Source of the DNA: Aneurinibacillus soli
GTDB taxonomy: Bacteria; Bacillota; Bacilli; Aneurinibacillales; Aneurinibacillaceae
NCBI RefSeq assembly: GCF_002355375.1
Contig: NZ_AP017312.1
Location: forward strand, 2,187,001-2,251,000
Length of the DNA stretch: 64,000 nt
Reading direction: 5' to 3'
Part shown: piece by piece, positions 8,383 to 15,747 of the stretch
Position numbering within the stretch: the stretch's first letter is position 1
Layout of the letters: every line of letters starts with the position of its first letter
The notes under the pieces: generated by a model
Databases searched by the model: none
Told to the model about the DNA's origin: nothing
What the model saw: only the letters and a program-made list of their open reading frames with translations
Program-made: the position numbers and the translations under genes

Positions 8383-8418
8383 ATACCTATAAGAGTATAT
8401 ACCTGGTGAGGTAGGTAT
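8383..8418. promoter_or_regulatory. Second tandem CsoR/CstR-type operator
   Basis: ATACCTATAAGAGTAT (8383-8398) is followed directly by a second ATACC at 8399 whose partner is GGTAG at 8410-8414 or GGTAT at 8414-8418. The layout copies the site at 7144-7175. A TTGACA at 8354-8359 may be the -35 element. It implies that the DsrE/TusA pair is co-regulated with the rhodanese-MBL gene but started from its own promoter. Confidence 0.55.
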
Positions 8419-8448
8419 CATATGAGATGAAGAAAGGTGAGATGCAAA

Positions 8449-8844
8449 ATGGCAAAACGTGTAGCTATTATCGCAAGTAACGGAGGTATGTTTGACGCAT
8501 ACAAAGTATTTAACATCGCAACCGCATCCGCAGCAACGGACGCAGAAGTGGCAATCTTCTTCACATTCGAAGGGTTGAATTTGATTCACAAGCAAGGTCA
8601 CCAGCAGCTTCCGATGCCAGCAGGCAAAGAGCATTTTGCGGAAGGATTCAAGCAGGCGAACGTCCCAGGTATCCCGGAACTTGTGAGTATGGCACAGGAG
8701 ATGGGCGTGAAGTTTATTGCCTGTCAGATGACAATGGATGTAATGAACTTGAAAAAAGAAGATTTTGTAGAGGGTGTTGAGGTAGGCGGTGCGGTAACGT
8801 TCCTTGATTTTGCCTACGATGCAGATGTATCCCTGACATTCTAA
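8449..8844 (+). CDS. DsrE/DsrF/DrsH-like sulfur-relay protein
   Basis: This 131-residue protein resembles YrkE-type DsrE-family proteins. It has the alpha/beta core starting AKRVAIIASNGGMFDAYK and a conserved Cys in the FIACQMTMDVM segment, which would carry persulfide. The ATG at 8449 lies 7 bases after AAGGTGAG; an upstream GTG sits inside that site and is not used. It is 25 bases before a TusA-like gene, a pairing typical of sulfur-transfer operons. Role in persulfide detoxification or sulfur delivery is inferred. Confidence 0.85.
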   Translation: MAKRVAIIASNGGMFDAYKVFNIATASAATDAEVAIFFTFEGLNLIHKQGHQQLPMPAGKEHFAEGFKQANVPGIPELVSMAQEMGVKFIACQMTMDVMNLKKEDFVEGVEVGGAVTFLDFAYDADVSLTF

Positions 8845-8869
8845 ACGACAGTAGAGGAGGAGATAAACG

Positions 8870-9097
8870 ATGAATGCAGATGTTAAAGTAGATGCAAAAG
8901 GTCTTTCCTGCCCGATGCCAATTGTACGGGCAAAAAAAGCGATAGATGCGCTGGAAAGTGGCCAGGTGATGGAGCTTGAGACAACCGATAAAGGATCGGT
9001 TAATGACTTTCAGGGATGGGTGAAACAGACTAACCATGAGATGCTCGGCACGGAAGAAGAGAACGGGGTATACCGCTTTTTTGTAAAAAAAGTCTAG
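8870..9097 (+). CDS. TusA-family sulfur carrier protein
   Basis: A 75-residue TusA/SirA-like protein with the signature GLSCPMPIVRAKKAI; Cys14 of the CPxP motif is the persulfide carrier. The rest (MELETTDKGSVNDFQGWVKQT) fits the family's two-layer fold. A GAGGAGGAGA site precedes the ATG. Cotranscribed with the DsrE-like gene; the unit ends at a terminator directly downstream. Likely passes sulfane sulfur between the rhodanese fusion and other acceptors. Confidence 0.88.
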   Translation: MNADVKVDAKGLSCPMPIVRAKKAIDALESGQVMELETTDKGSVNDFQGWVKQTNHEMLGTEEENGVYRFFVKKV

Positions 9098-9104
9098 ATT
9101 CATA

Positions 9105-9158
9105 AAGAATACCATCCGTCTACTTATCTTATAGAAAGGATGGTGTTCTTTTGTTTTT
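9105..9158 (+). terminator. Intrinsic terminator of the sulfur operon
   Basis: GAATACCATCC (9107-9117) pairs with GGATGGTGTTC (9138-9148, one G-T pair) and is followed by TTTTGTTTTT. Confidence 0.75.
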
Positions 9159-9203
9159 ATGATACTTTTGTACTATAATTAAGCAAATTGATATCAAACT
9201 TAT

Positions 9204-9231
9204 TTGAAACTTTCTATTTATGTTGTATACT
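9204..9231 (+). promoter_or_regulatory. Possible sigma-A promoter of the pilus operon
   Basis: TTGAAA at 9204-9209 and TATACT at 9226-9231 are 16 bases apart. They lie in an AT-rich stretch 45 bases before the pilB-like start. No other promoter is visible until after 15220. Confidence 0.4.
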
Positions 9232-9275
9232 TTTGGATGTATTTATAATATATGCTATTTGGAGGATGTGAGAGC

Positions 9276-10940
9276 TTGATAGCCAAGAAGAAACTTGGAG
9301 ATATGCTGCTCGAAGAAGGGATTATTACTCTGCAGCAGCTCCAATCGGCCATTGAGTATCAGAGACAGCACAATATACGTCTGGGAAAGGCATTTTTAGA
9401 ACTTGGCATCATTAGTGAACAGGAACAAATGGATGTCCTGTCTCGGCAGTTGAATATTCCTCTGGCTAAGGTAAGCATTCATTCTCTTGATGAGGTACTT
9501 ATGGAGGAGATACCCTATCATTTTATTCAATCCAGCCAATTTGTTCCGTTCAAGGACGGGGCGGGTAATACCTCCATTGCTCTGGTAGACCCTCTTGATC
9601 TAGAAACAATAGATGAGATCGAATTTATCATTGGTACCAAACCGAGATACTTTTTAATTTCGGAGAGTAATTTTAACAGTGTAGTTGCTGATTATGACCG
9701 TTCACGCAATGCAGCCCAGACTCCGAGTCCTGATGCGTATGTAGCAGACTATTATTCTGTAGAGTACACGGCAGAAGAGGAGTCTCCGGTTATCAAGATT
9801 ATTAACGATCTTTTTTATCGTGCTGTTGATAAAGGAGCTTCTGATATCCACTTTAATCCGGATGAACACGTCCTGAGAATCCGGTTCCGAATTGACGGAA
9901 TTCTGTATCCTATAATGGAATTTCCTACTGCCTATCATGCAACCTTATCATCCCGAATTAAACTAATGGCCGGTATGGATATTACAGAACGCCGTATTCC
10001 TCAGGATGGGAAGATCAAGCTTTCTATTAAAAGCAAAAAAATAGATGTTCGAGTTTCTTCTCTACCATCTATTTTTGGCGAAAATATTACAGTTCGTATT
10101 TTAAATCGAGACAGTCTTATAACAAGTATTGCCGAGATCGGATTTTCCCCTACTATGCTCAATACATATCGGAACATAATGCGTAAATCTTCTGGAATCG
10201 TCCTGATTACCGGTCCTACCGGAAGCGGAAAAACGTCTACACTGTATACAACAATTCACGAAATGAACCAGGTGTTTAAAAATATCATTACGATTGAAGA
10301 TCCAGTTGAATACGTTCTAAGTGGTATTACACAGGTTCAAATTAATCCAAAAGCAGGACTCACATTTGCTGATGGCCTGCGCTCTATTCTCCGGCAGGAT
10401 CCTGACATTATTCTTATCGGAGAAATTCGTGATTTAGAGACTGCTGAGATTGCGATCAAAGCGTCTAATACCGGACATCTTGTTTTTGCAACACTTCATA
10501 CAAACGATTCCGTAAGCAGCATCAGCAGGTTGATTAACATGGGCATTGAGCCTTTTTTGCTTTCTTCCTCTATTATTGCTGTTTTAAGTCAGCGGCTGGC
10601 ACGTAAGATATGTCCTCGCTGTCAGACAACATACAAGCTATCTCCACATTCCGTAGAGGCGACTTATTTCAATCTGACAGAAGAAAATGATGAGATGACC
10701 TTTTATAAGGGAGAGGGCTGTACATACTGCAACCATTCTGGCTATAAAGGCCGAACTCCAATTCAGGAGCTTATGGTACTCGATGATACAATGAAGGAAA
10801 TGATTCTCAGAAAACCCTCTACTGTTGAGCTACAGGAGCTGTGCCGAAAAAACGGCATGGCATTTATGGACGAAGACGGGCTACGTAAAGCACGGCTCGG
10901 TATCACCTCACTTGAAGAAATCATGAGAGTGACTGGATAA
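9276..10940 (+). CDS. pilB: Type IV pilus assembly / type II secretion ATPase (PilB/GspE)
   Basis: This is the 554-residue hexameric ATPase that powers pilin polymerisation at the inner face of the membrane. It has an N-terminal MshEN-type domain (LGDMLLEEGIITLQQL), Walker A GPTGSGKTSTLY, the Asp box and Walker B (RQDPDIILIGEIRD), the His box (TGHLVFATLHTND) and a four-cysteine zinc motif (CPRC...CTYC) typical of extension ATPases. The start is probably the TTG at 9276 behind GGAGG; an ATG at 9252 would place that site inside the gene. First gene of the pilus operon. Confidence 0.93.
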   Translation: MIAKKKLGDMLLEEGIITLQQLQSAIEYQRQHNIRLGKAFLELGIISEQEQMDVLSRQLNIPLAKVSIHSLDEVLMEEIPYHFIQSSQFVPFKDGAGNTSIALVDPLDLETIDEIEFIIGTKPRYFLISESNFNSVVADYDRSRNAAQTPSPDAYVADYYSVEYTAEEESPVIKIINDLFYRAVDKGASDIHFNPDEHVLRIRFRIDGILYPIMEFPTAYHATLSSRIKLMAGMDITERRIPQDGKIKLSIKSKKIDVRVSSLPSIFGENITVRILNRDSLITSIAEIGFSPTMLNTYRNIMRKSSGIVLITGPTGSGKTSTLYTTIHEMNQVFKNIITIEDPVEYVLSGITQVQINPKAGLTFADGLRSILRQDPDIILIGEIRDLETAEIAIKASNTGHLVFATLHTNDSVSSISRLINMGIEPFLLSSSIIAVLSQRLARKICPRCQTTYKLSPHSVEATYFNLTEENDEMTFYKGEGCTYCNHSGYKGRTPIQELMVLDDTMKEMILRKPSTVELQELCRKNGMAFMDEDGLRKARLGITSLEEIMRVTG

Positions 10941-10951
10941 GGAGCACCACT

Positions 10952-11992
10952 ATGAAATTTTTCAAGCCACGTACACAAAAATATCTTGGTCTTGATATTG
11001 ACCATGAACGGGTTACAGTAGCTGAAATGCTGCTTCAGTCTGATCGCTTGACGATATCCACACTCGTTGAAGAAAAACTCACAGCCCAGCGCCCGCTCTC
11101 AGAGATTTTGAAGGATATAATATTTGAACACGGTATCCAGTCAAATGAAGCCATCCTCTCTCTTCCGTTTACTGACCGCTATGTAAAGCTTGAGCTCTAT
11201 CCAAAAATGCCAGAAAAAGATCTGATTGCTGCCATTTCCCTCGATATTGAACAGATGACAGGTGAGAAAGCTTTTGAGAATACGATTCAGGATTACTGCA
11301 TTCTTGGGGATACAGCAGATGCTGAAGGGAAAGAAAAAACTGTCGTTATGTTCGTCACAGTTTCTAATGAGGAAGCTGTCCACTACTATAAAGAGATTAC
11401 AAGTGCCGGATTATCCGTCCGTGCCATCGAGATTGATTTCCTAGCTTTTCTGCGCACCATTGTATTATTCAAGCAAAATATCCCACCTGCTCGTTCGATT
11501 GGTTCATGCCTGTTATGCCTGCACGTATCGATGAGTGGTACGATTCTCATTCTTTTAAACGGAGAAACTCCTATTTATTTTAAAAAGATCCCTTTTCATG
11601 AGAGTGGTTTTTTCCATTACATAAAAGAGGAGGAAAATCTCTCTGTAACAGAGATGCAATGGCCGAAAGAGCTGGATGAACTACATCATGCGGATTTTGC
11701 GATACGTCAGGGAATGTCTGAGCTCGTCCGAGAACTAAATCGAGCGATTGATTTTTTTACAATTCGCACCAGAAGAAATGTCTCTGATATCCTCGTATCC
11801 GGAAGATTCGGAAGCTGTACTGCGATACGCACGTCCCTTCTTGGTTTGCTTGGCATTACTGTACATCCCTTGATCGTATCGGAACAGGCTACTCTTCAAA
11901 GTTATCAGCTAAGCAATGAAAGTTCAGAACCGCTCGCGCCCCAGTTCGCGCTGGCCTTGGGACTATCGATAAGAGAGGTATTTCCGTATTGA
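10952..11992 (+). CDS. pilM: PilM-like actin-fold pilus assembly protein
   Basis: 346 residues with the PilM/FtsA-like opening KYLGLDIDHERVTVAEM (phosphate-1 loop), a central IL(S)LPFTDRYVKLELYPKMP segment and a C-terminal DILVSGRFGS loop. PilM is the cytoplasmic adaptor that binds the N-terminal tail of PilN and links PilB to the membrane complex. It follows pilB by 11 bases with AAGGAG in front, and its stop overlaps the start of the PilN-like gene. Identification rests on position and fold-like motifs, as the sequence is divergent. Confidence 0.8.
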   Translation: MKFFKPRTQKYLGLDIDHERVTVAEMLLQSDRLTISTLVEEKLTAQRPLSEILKDIIFEHGIQSNEAILSLPFTDRYVKLELYPKMPEKDLIAAISLDIEQMTGEKAFENTIQDYCILGDTADAEGKEKTVVMFVTVSNEEAVHYYKEITSAGLSVRAIEIDFLAFLRTIVLFKQNIPPARSIGSCLLCLHVSMSGTILILLNGETPIYFKKIPFHESGFFHYIKEEENLSVTEMQWPKELDELHHADFAIRQGMSELVRELNRAIDFFTIRTRRNVSDILVSGRFGSCTAIRTSLLGLLGITVHPLIVSEQATLQSYQLSNESSEPLAPQFALALGLSIREVFPY

Positions 11993-12603
11993 AAAAGCTA
12001 AATCTTCTCCCGCATATAGAGAAAAAGCATCCCCTTAAAAGAAAACTAATTATTGCGGGAAGTATACTGCTTACCTGCTGTGCTTTTGTATACGGTTATG
12101 CCTGGATCGAGCTCCATGATTTGACCAAAACTGAACAGGAATGGGCAGCCCGCACACATTCCTTGAATGGTGTGGATAAAAAACTGGTTCAGGCAGAGCA
12201 TGACTATCAGGAGAAAATAAATAACCAGGCATCCATTACTTTGGCAGACAACCAAACCTTTTTTCTGCTTCGTGATATTGCTCTCTATAAACCGGAGACG
12301 ATTTCTCTGTCAGGGATCGAAACCATCCCAGGGCCCGAAGAAAAAGCAAAAGATTCCACCAAAAAAAATCAGTCTGCACCTAACATTCCTTCAGCTTTAG
12401 TGCCAGCTCCGGCAGCGCCTGTTTCTTCAGAAACACTCGTACAAATCAAAGGCCAGACAGAATCTCTTCAGTCTTTAAGTGAGTTTACTCATTCTGTTGA
12501 ACAGCTATCATATGTTCAGAAAGTCTGGATGCAGGACTCTTATGAGTATAAGCTATATGGTCAGCCAAAACTTTTTTTTACATTGCATATTACGCTGAAA
12601 TAA
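11989..12603 (+). CDS. pilN: PilN-like membrane protein
   Basis: 204 residues. It opens with KKLNLLPHIEKK, close to the conserved INLLP motif through which PilN binds PilM. One membrane helix (~residues 20-38) and a periplasm-side coiled-coil/ferredoxin-like domain follow, with a Pro/Ala/Ser linker near residues 120-145. The TTG start overlaps the pilM stop (TTGA), suggesting translational coupling. Confidence 0.78.
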   Translation: MKKLNLLPHIEKKHPLKRKLIIAGSILLTCCAFVYGYAWIELHDLTKTEQEWAARTHSLNGVDKKLVQAEHDYQEKINNQASITLADNQTFFLLRDIALYKPETISLSGIETIPGPEEKAKDSTKKNQSAPNIPSALVPAPAAPVSSETLVQIKGQTESLQSLSEFTHSVEQLSYVQKVWMQDSYEYKLYGQPKLFFTLHITLK

Positions 12604-12627
12604 TTTACAGGACTCAGGGGAGTAGCC

Positions 12628-13494
12628 ATGTCTTTGAAAAATCGTTTCACCTTGCTATTTGTCGTTTTGTGTACAGTCCTCCTTTTTTCTGGCTTTTACA
12701 TGTACACATTTTACCAAACGGAAAAAGTAGATCTTCAGACCCGAATTGACTGGTATTCGAAACAGTGGAAGCAAAAAAGTGAGGACCAAAATAAATTTTT
12801 GCAATTAGAAAAAACAATCCAGAAAACAGCATCTGTATCAGCTGTTCAAAAGCAAAGCATCATACATACGAACTCATCTTCCATTTTGCGTTTTCTTGAT
12901 TTATCCGAGCGTTTGCTACAAGTACGTACTGAAAAATTCCGGATTAAAACATCAGCACCAGGGCAGAACGCTTACGATATCGCCGTTTACGGAACATATT
13001 CAGATCTTTTGCTGTTTACGAAAAACCTGGATGCCTTCCGTACTCCTTATACAGTATCTTCTTTTCGCATTGAAAAAAAGGAATCGAGCATATCGAATAG
13101 CCCGGCATCGTCTCCTGCTGCATCTGAAGTAAAAATAGAGAACACAAACATCAAGGAATTAACTCATCTTCTCCAAGGTATAGAAGAAACGCCAGCGCCA
13201 ATGCCATCTGATTCACCCGGGATAAAAAGTGAAATCAACCAACAGATTTTCATGGAGAAGATGCTATCTTCCAGGGAATTGGTCCGTTTTTCGTTTTCTA
13301 TTAATTTCCAGGTTGTTCCGAATGTCCCGGACATCTACCCAGCTGATAAGATCTCTCCTCTTTCCCAGCAAACGGTAAAAGAAATGAAGCGCTCCCGAAA
13401 GGTAGTAGCCGATCTTTTTTCATTTGGCAGCAAGGCCGAGCTTCAAGTTCAATACATTCAAAGATTGTTTGCGCAAGAGCTGGAAGGAAAGTAG
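12628..13494 (+). CDS. pilO: PilO-like membrane protein
   Basis: 288 residues: a short tail, one membrane helix (~residues 8-24), a coiled coil with many Gln/Lys/Glu residues to ~residue 70, then a globular domain broken by a Ser/Pro/Ala linker. The size, topology and position after PilN fit PilO, the partner of PilN in the alignment subcomplex. The sequence itself is poorly conserved, so the name comes mainly from gene order. Confidence 0.7.
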   Translation: MSLKNRFTLLFVVLCTVLLFSGFYMYTFYQTEKVDLQTRIDWYSKQWKQKSEDQNKFLQLEKTIQKTASVSAVQKQSIIHTNSSSILRFLDLSERLLQVRTEKFRIKTSAPGQNAYDIAVYGTYSDLLLFTKNLDAFRTPYTVSSFRIEKKESSISNSPASSPAASEVKIENTNIKELTHLLQGIEETPAPMPSDSPGIKSEINQQIFMEKMLSSRELVRFSFSINFQVVPNVPDIYPADKISPLSQQTVKEMKRSRKVVADLFSFGSKAELQVQYIQRLFAQELEGK

Positions 13495-13502
13495 GGATTG
13501 TG

Positions 13503-14717
13503 ATGTTGTTTTATTATCGAGCCCGTAATGAAGAAGGGCAGGAGCTTCGGGGATGGGTTCAGGAGAAATCACGCCAGCATCTTCTTAATCTTCTAAAAGA
13601 GCAGGGACTCTACCCTACTTCTCTTTATCAGATCTATATTCCAGACAGGTTGTTTACGAGTATTCGTCCTGCTCTGAACTCCCGGGCGAAAATAAAAGAT
13701 CTGATTTTTTTTACGGAGCAAGTTTATTTTATGCTATCTACCGGCATTAATTTGTACGACAGCATCAGAACTGTTACAAGGCGTATTCATTCCAAAGCTA
13801 TGAAATTTCGCCTTGAGTCCATCACAAAGGAGCTAGAGAAAGGAAATTCCTTATCTCAATCTCTTCAAATGCATGCTGATTTCTTTCCGCATATGATGAT
13901 ATCGCTGGTGCACGCTGGAGAAAGGGGGGGATTCATTGAGCAGGCATTCCAGGAATGCCATCACCTTTTCAAAACCGAAAAAGAATTTACCAGCAGCCTG
14001 TTTTCAACTTTGCTTTACCCGTGTATAACCGCTTGCCTTGCTTTTCTCGTCATGATTTTTCTCTTAGTCTTCGCGGTTCCGCAGCTGGCTTCCATCCTGA
14101 CTTCTGTTAACGTTGAGCTGCCGGCCCTTACTGTTTTTTTGCTTGCCGTATCCGATTTTGTTACGAAGTATTTTCCTGTCATGCTGCTCGTCTTTCTGGT
14201 CGCTGTGCTTGTTTTTTCATATAGCTATCGAAAAAAAATGACTGTCCGCATGGCTGCAGACCGATTCCTGCTGCGTGTCCCACTCATTGGCTCCCTGATT
14301 TTAAAGGTGAACACTGCCCGCTACTGCATGACGATGGGGAGATTGATCGGCAGCGGTGTTCTAATCAGCCAGGCACTGCAGCTGTGTACGACCATTTCAA
14401 AAAACAGCCGTCTTAAAGATGCGTTAAAACAAATCGAGTCCGAAGTATTGACAGGCAGTTCTCTATCATCCGCAATTGAAACATGCGGGCTGTTCCCTTC
14501 CCTGCTTGTCCAGATTACCGAGGTCGGCGAGAAGACCGGGAATATCGAAGTCAGCTATGATCGTCTGGCCGAGCAGTATATGCAGGAAACAAAAAACAGC
14601 CTGAAGCGAATTACCTCGTTTTTAGAACCCGTAGTCATTGTGTCGATTGGTTTGTTTGTCCTGTTAATTGCGTTTGCGATCTTTATGCCTGTGATGAAAA
14701 TGATGAATTCCATGTGA
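13503..14717 (+). CDS. pilC: Type IV pilus platform protein (PilC/GspF)
   Basis: 404 residues with two repeated GspF domains, each a helical cytoplasmic bundle ending in membrane helices. Typical motifs appear in each half: FFTEQVYFMLSTGINLYDSI and ARYCMTMGRLIGSGVLISQALQ, with LVHAGERGG and ITEVGEKTGN at matching points. It is the inner-membrane rotor on which PilB acts. The ATG at 13503 (or GTG at 13500) follows GTAGGGA. Confidence 0.93.
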   Translation: MLFYYRARNEEGQELRGWVQEKSRQHLLNLLKEQGLYPTSLYQIYIPDRLFTSIRPALNSRAKIKDLIFFTEQVYFMLSTGINLYDSIRTVTRRIHSKAMKFRLESITKELEKGNSLSQSLQMHADFFPHMMISLVHAGERGGFIEQAFQECHHLFKTEKEFTSSLFSTLLYPCITACLAFLVMIFLLVFAVPQLASILTSVNVELPALTVFLLAVSDFVTKYFPVMLLVFLVAVLVFSYSYRKKMTVRMAADRFLLRVPLIGSLILKVNTARYCMTMGRLIGSGVLISQALQLCTTISKNSRLKDALKQIESEVLTGSSLSSAIETCGLFPSLLVQITEVGEKTGNIEVSYDRLAEQYMQETKNSLKRITSFLEPVVIVSIGLFVLLIAFAIFMPVMKMMNSM

Positions 14718-14734
14718 AAGGATTGATATGAAGT

Positions 14735-15220
14735 ATGTGGGAAATAAAGAGAAATCAGGAAAAAGGAATGACATTGATTGAGCTTGTGACTGTTATGGCT
14801 ATTATTGCGATCTTATCCGTACTTCTGTATACAAGCTATACCAAACAGATCAGCAATGCGAAAATTGTGGGAGTACGAACTGACTTTGTGCAAACCGCAC
14901 TTGCCTGTGAACAATATGTAATTGATAATGGAAAACTCCCAACCACGGCTACTACGGGGGGAGCTTTTAATCCGGCTGAACTCAACAAATACTCAGAAAT
15001 TGAATGGGCAGCTAGTACATCTTTACGGAAAACAGATCCGTTTGGAACATCATATCAAATCAGTTATGATTCTACTTCAAATGCAATAACCGTGACCAGC
15101 TACGGACCAGACAAAAATCTTAATGGTGGTGATGATATTACATTGACATTATCAATTGATAGTACCACCAAAAAATTCAAGAAAGTATCAAACGGGCTTG
15201 GCAAAGAAATCAGCAACTAA
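14735..15220 (+). CDS. Major prepilin-like protein
   Basis: 161 residues with a class III leader: NQEKG, then cleavage before MTLIELVTVMAIIAILSVLL, with Glu at +5 of the mature protein and a long hydrophobic helix. The globular domain contains one region close to the GspG/PilE calcium-loop style end (TDPFGTSYQ, YGPDKNLNGGDDI), so it may be a GspG-type major pseudopilin. A strong terminator directly after it suggests that it is made in excess over the downstream minor pseudopilins. Confidence 0.9.
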   Translation: MWEIKRNQEKGMTLIELVTVMAIIAILSVLLYTSYTKQISNAKIVGVRTDFVQTALACEQYVIDNGKLPTTATTGGAFNPAELNKYSEIEWAASTSLRKTDPFGTSYQISYDSTSNAITVTSYGPDKNLNGGDDITLTLSIDSTTKKFKKVSNGLGKEISN

Positions 15221-15236
15221 CACATCTTACTTATCC

Positions 15237-15270
15237 AGTCTTCTTTCCTATAAAGAAGACTCTTTTCTTT
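15237..15270 (+). terminator. Terminator between major prepilin and minor pseudopilins
   Basis: AGTCTTCTTT (15237-15246) pairs perfectly with AAAGAAGACT (15252-15261), followed by CTTTTCTTT. Being inside the operon, it probably lets only part of the transcripts continue, setting pilin stoichiometry. The Shine-Dalgarno of the next gene starts 3 bases later. Confidence 0.75.
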
Positions 15271-15285
15271 CCGGAGGTGATCCAT

Positions 15286-15729
15286 ATGCCTGTGCGCTAT
15301 GAGCATGGATTCAGCATGTTTGAAGTCATTGTAACCATCCTGATTGTGACCATCAGCGTCATGTTTATTTTCACGCTTTTCAGCAGTTCGCTTGACCTCG
15401 ACCAAACAAACAAGCAACGGCAACAGGCCATTATGCTAGCAGAGAAAACGATTGCACGCTGCCAGGAAAACTATACCTCCCGCATTAATAATCCCTTAGC
15501 TGTTGACGCTGCTACCTACACCTCCTTGTGCGGGGGTCAGACGATGATGGATACGAGTCAGCCCACTCCGTATACCATATCCGTCCACATTGATACGCCT
15601 GCTGACGGGCTTGATACGAGCGGGGAAACAGCGGCAGACCAGATCATTTTACTCCAAGTAGACGTATCCTGGCCGAGCAGCAAAGGTACACGTACGATTA
15701 CACGGTCCGCGTATGCATCGCTGCGCTGA
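15286..15729 (+). CDS. Minor pseudopilin (PilV/GspI-like)
   Basis: 147 residues. The class III leader is EHG, then FSMFEVIVTILIVTISVMFIF with Glu at +5. The ATG at 15286 lies 5 bases behind a perfect GGAGGTGA site; a GTG nine bases upstream lies inside that site. The C-terminal domain (QIILLQVDVSWPSSKGTRTITRSAYASLR) is the usual end of GspI/PilV-type proteins. Followed after 18 bases by a GLUG-repeat pseudopilin. Confidence 0.85.
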   Translation: MPVRYEHGFSMFEVIVTILIVTISVMFIFTLFSSSLDLDQTNKQRQQAIMLAEKTIARCQENYTSRINNPLAVDAATYTSLCGGQTMMDTSQPTPYTISVHIDTPADGLDTSGETAADQIILLQVDVSWPSSKGTRTITRSAYASLR

Positions 15730-15747
15730 TTGCAAACAGGTGATCTC

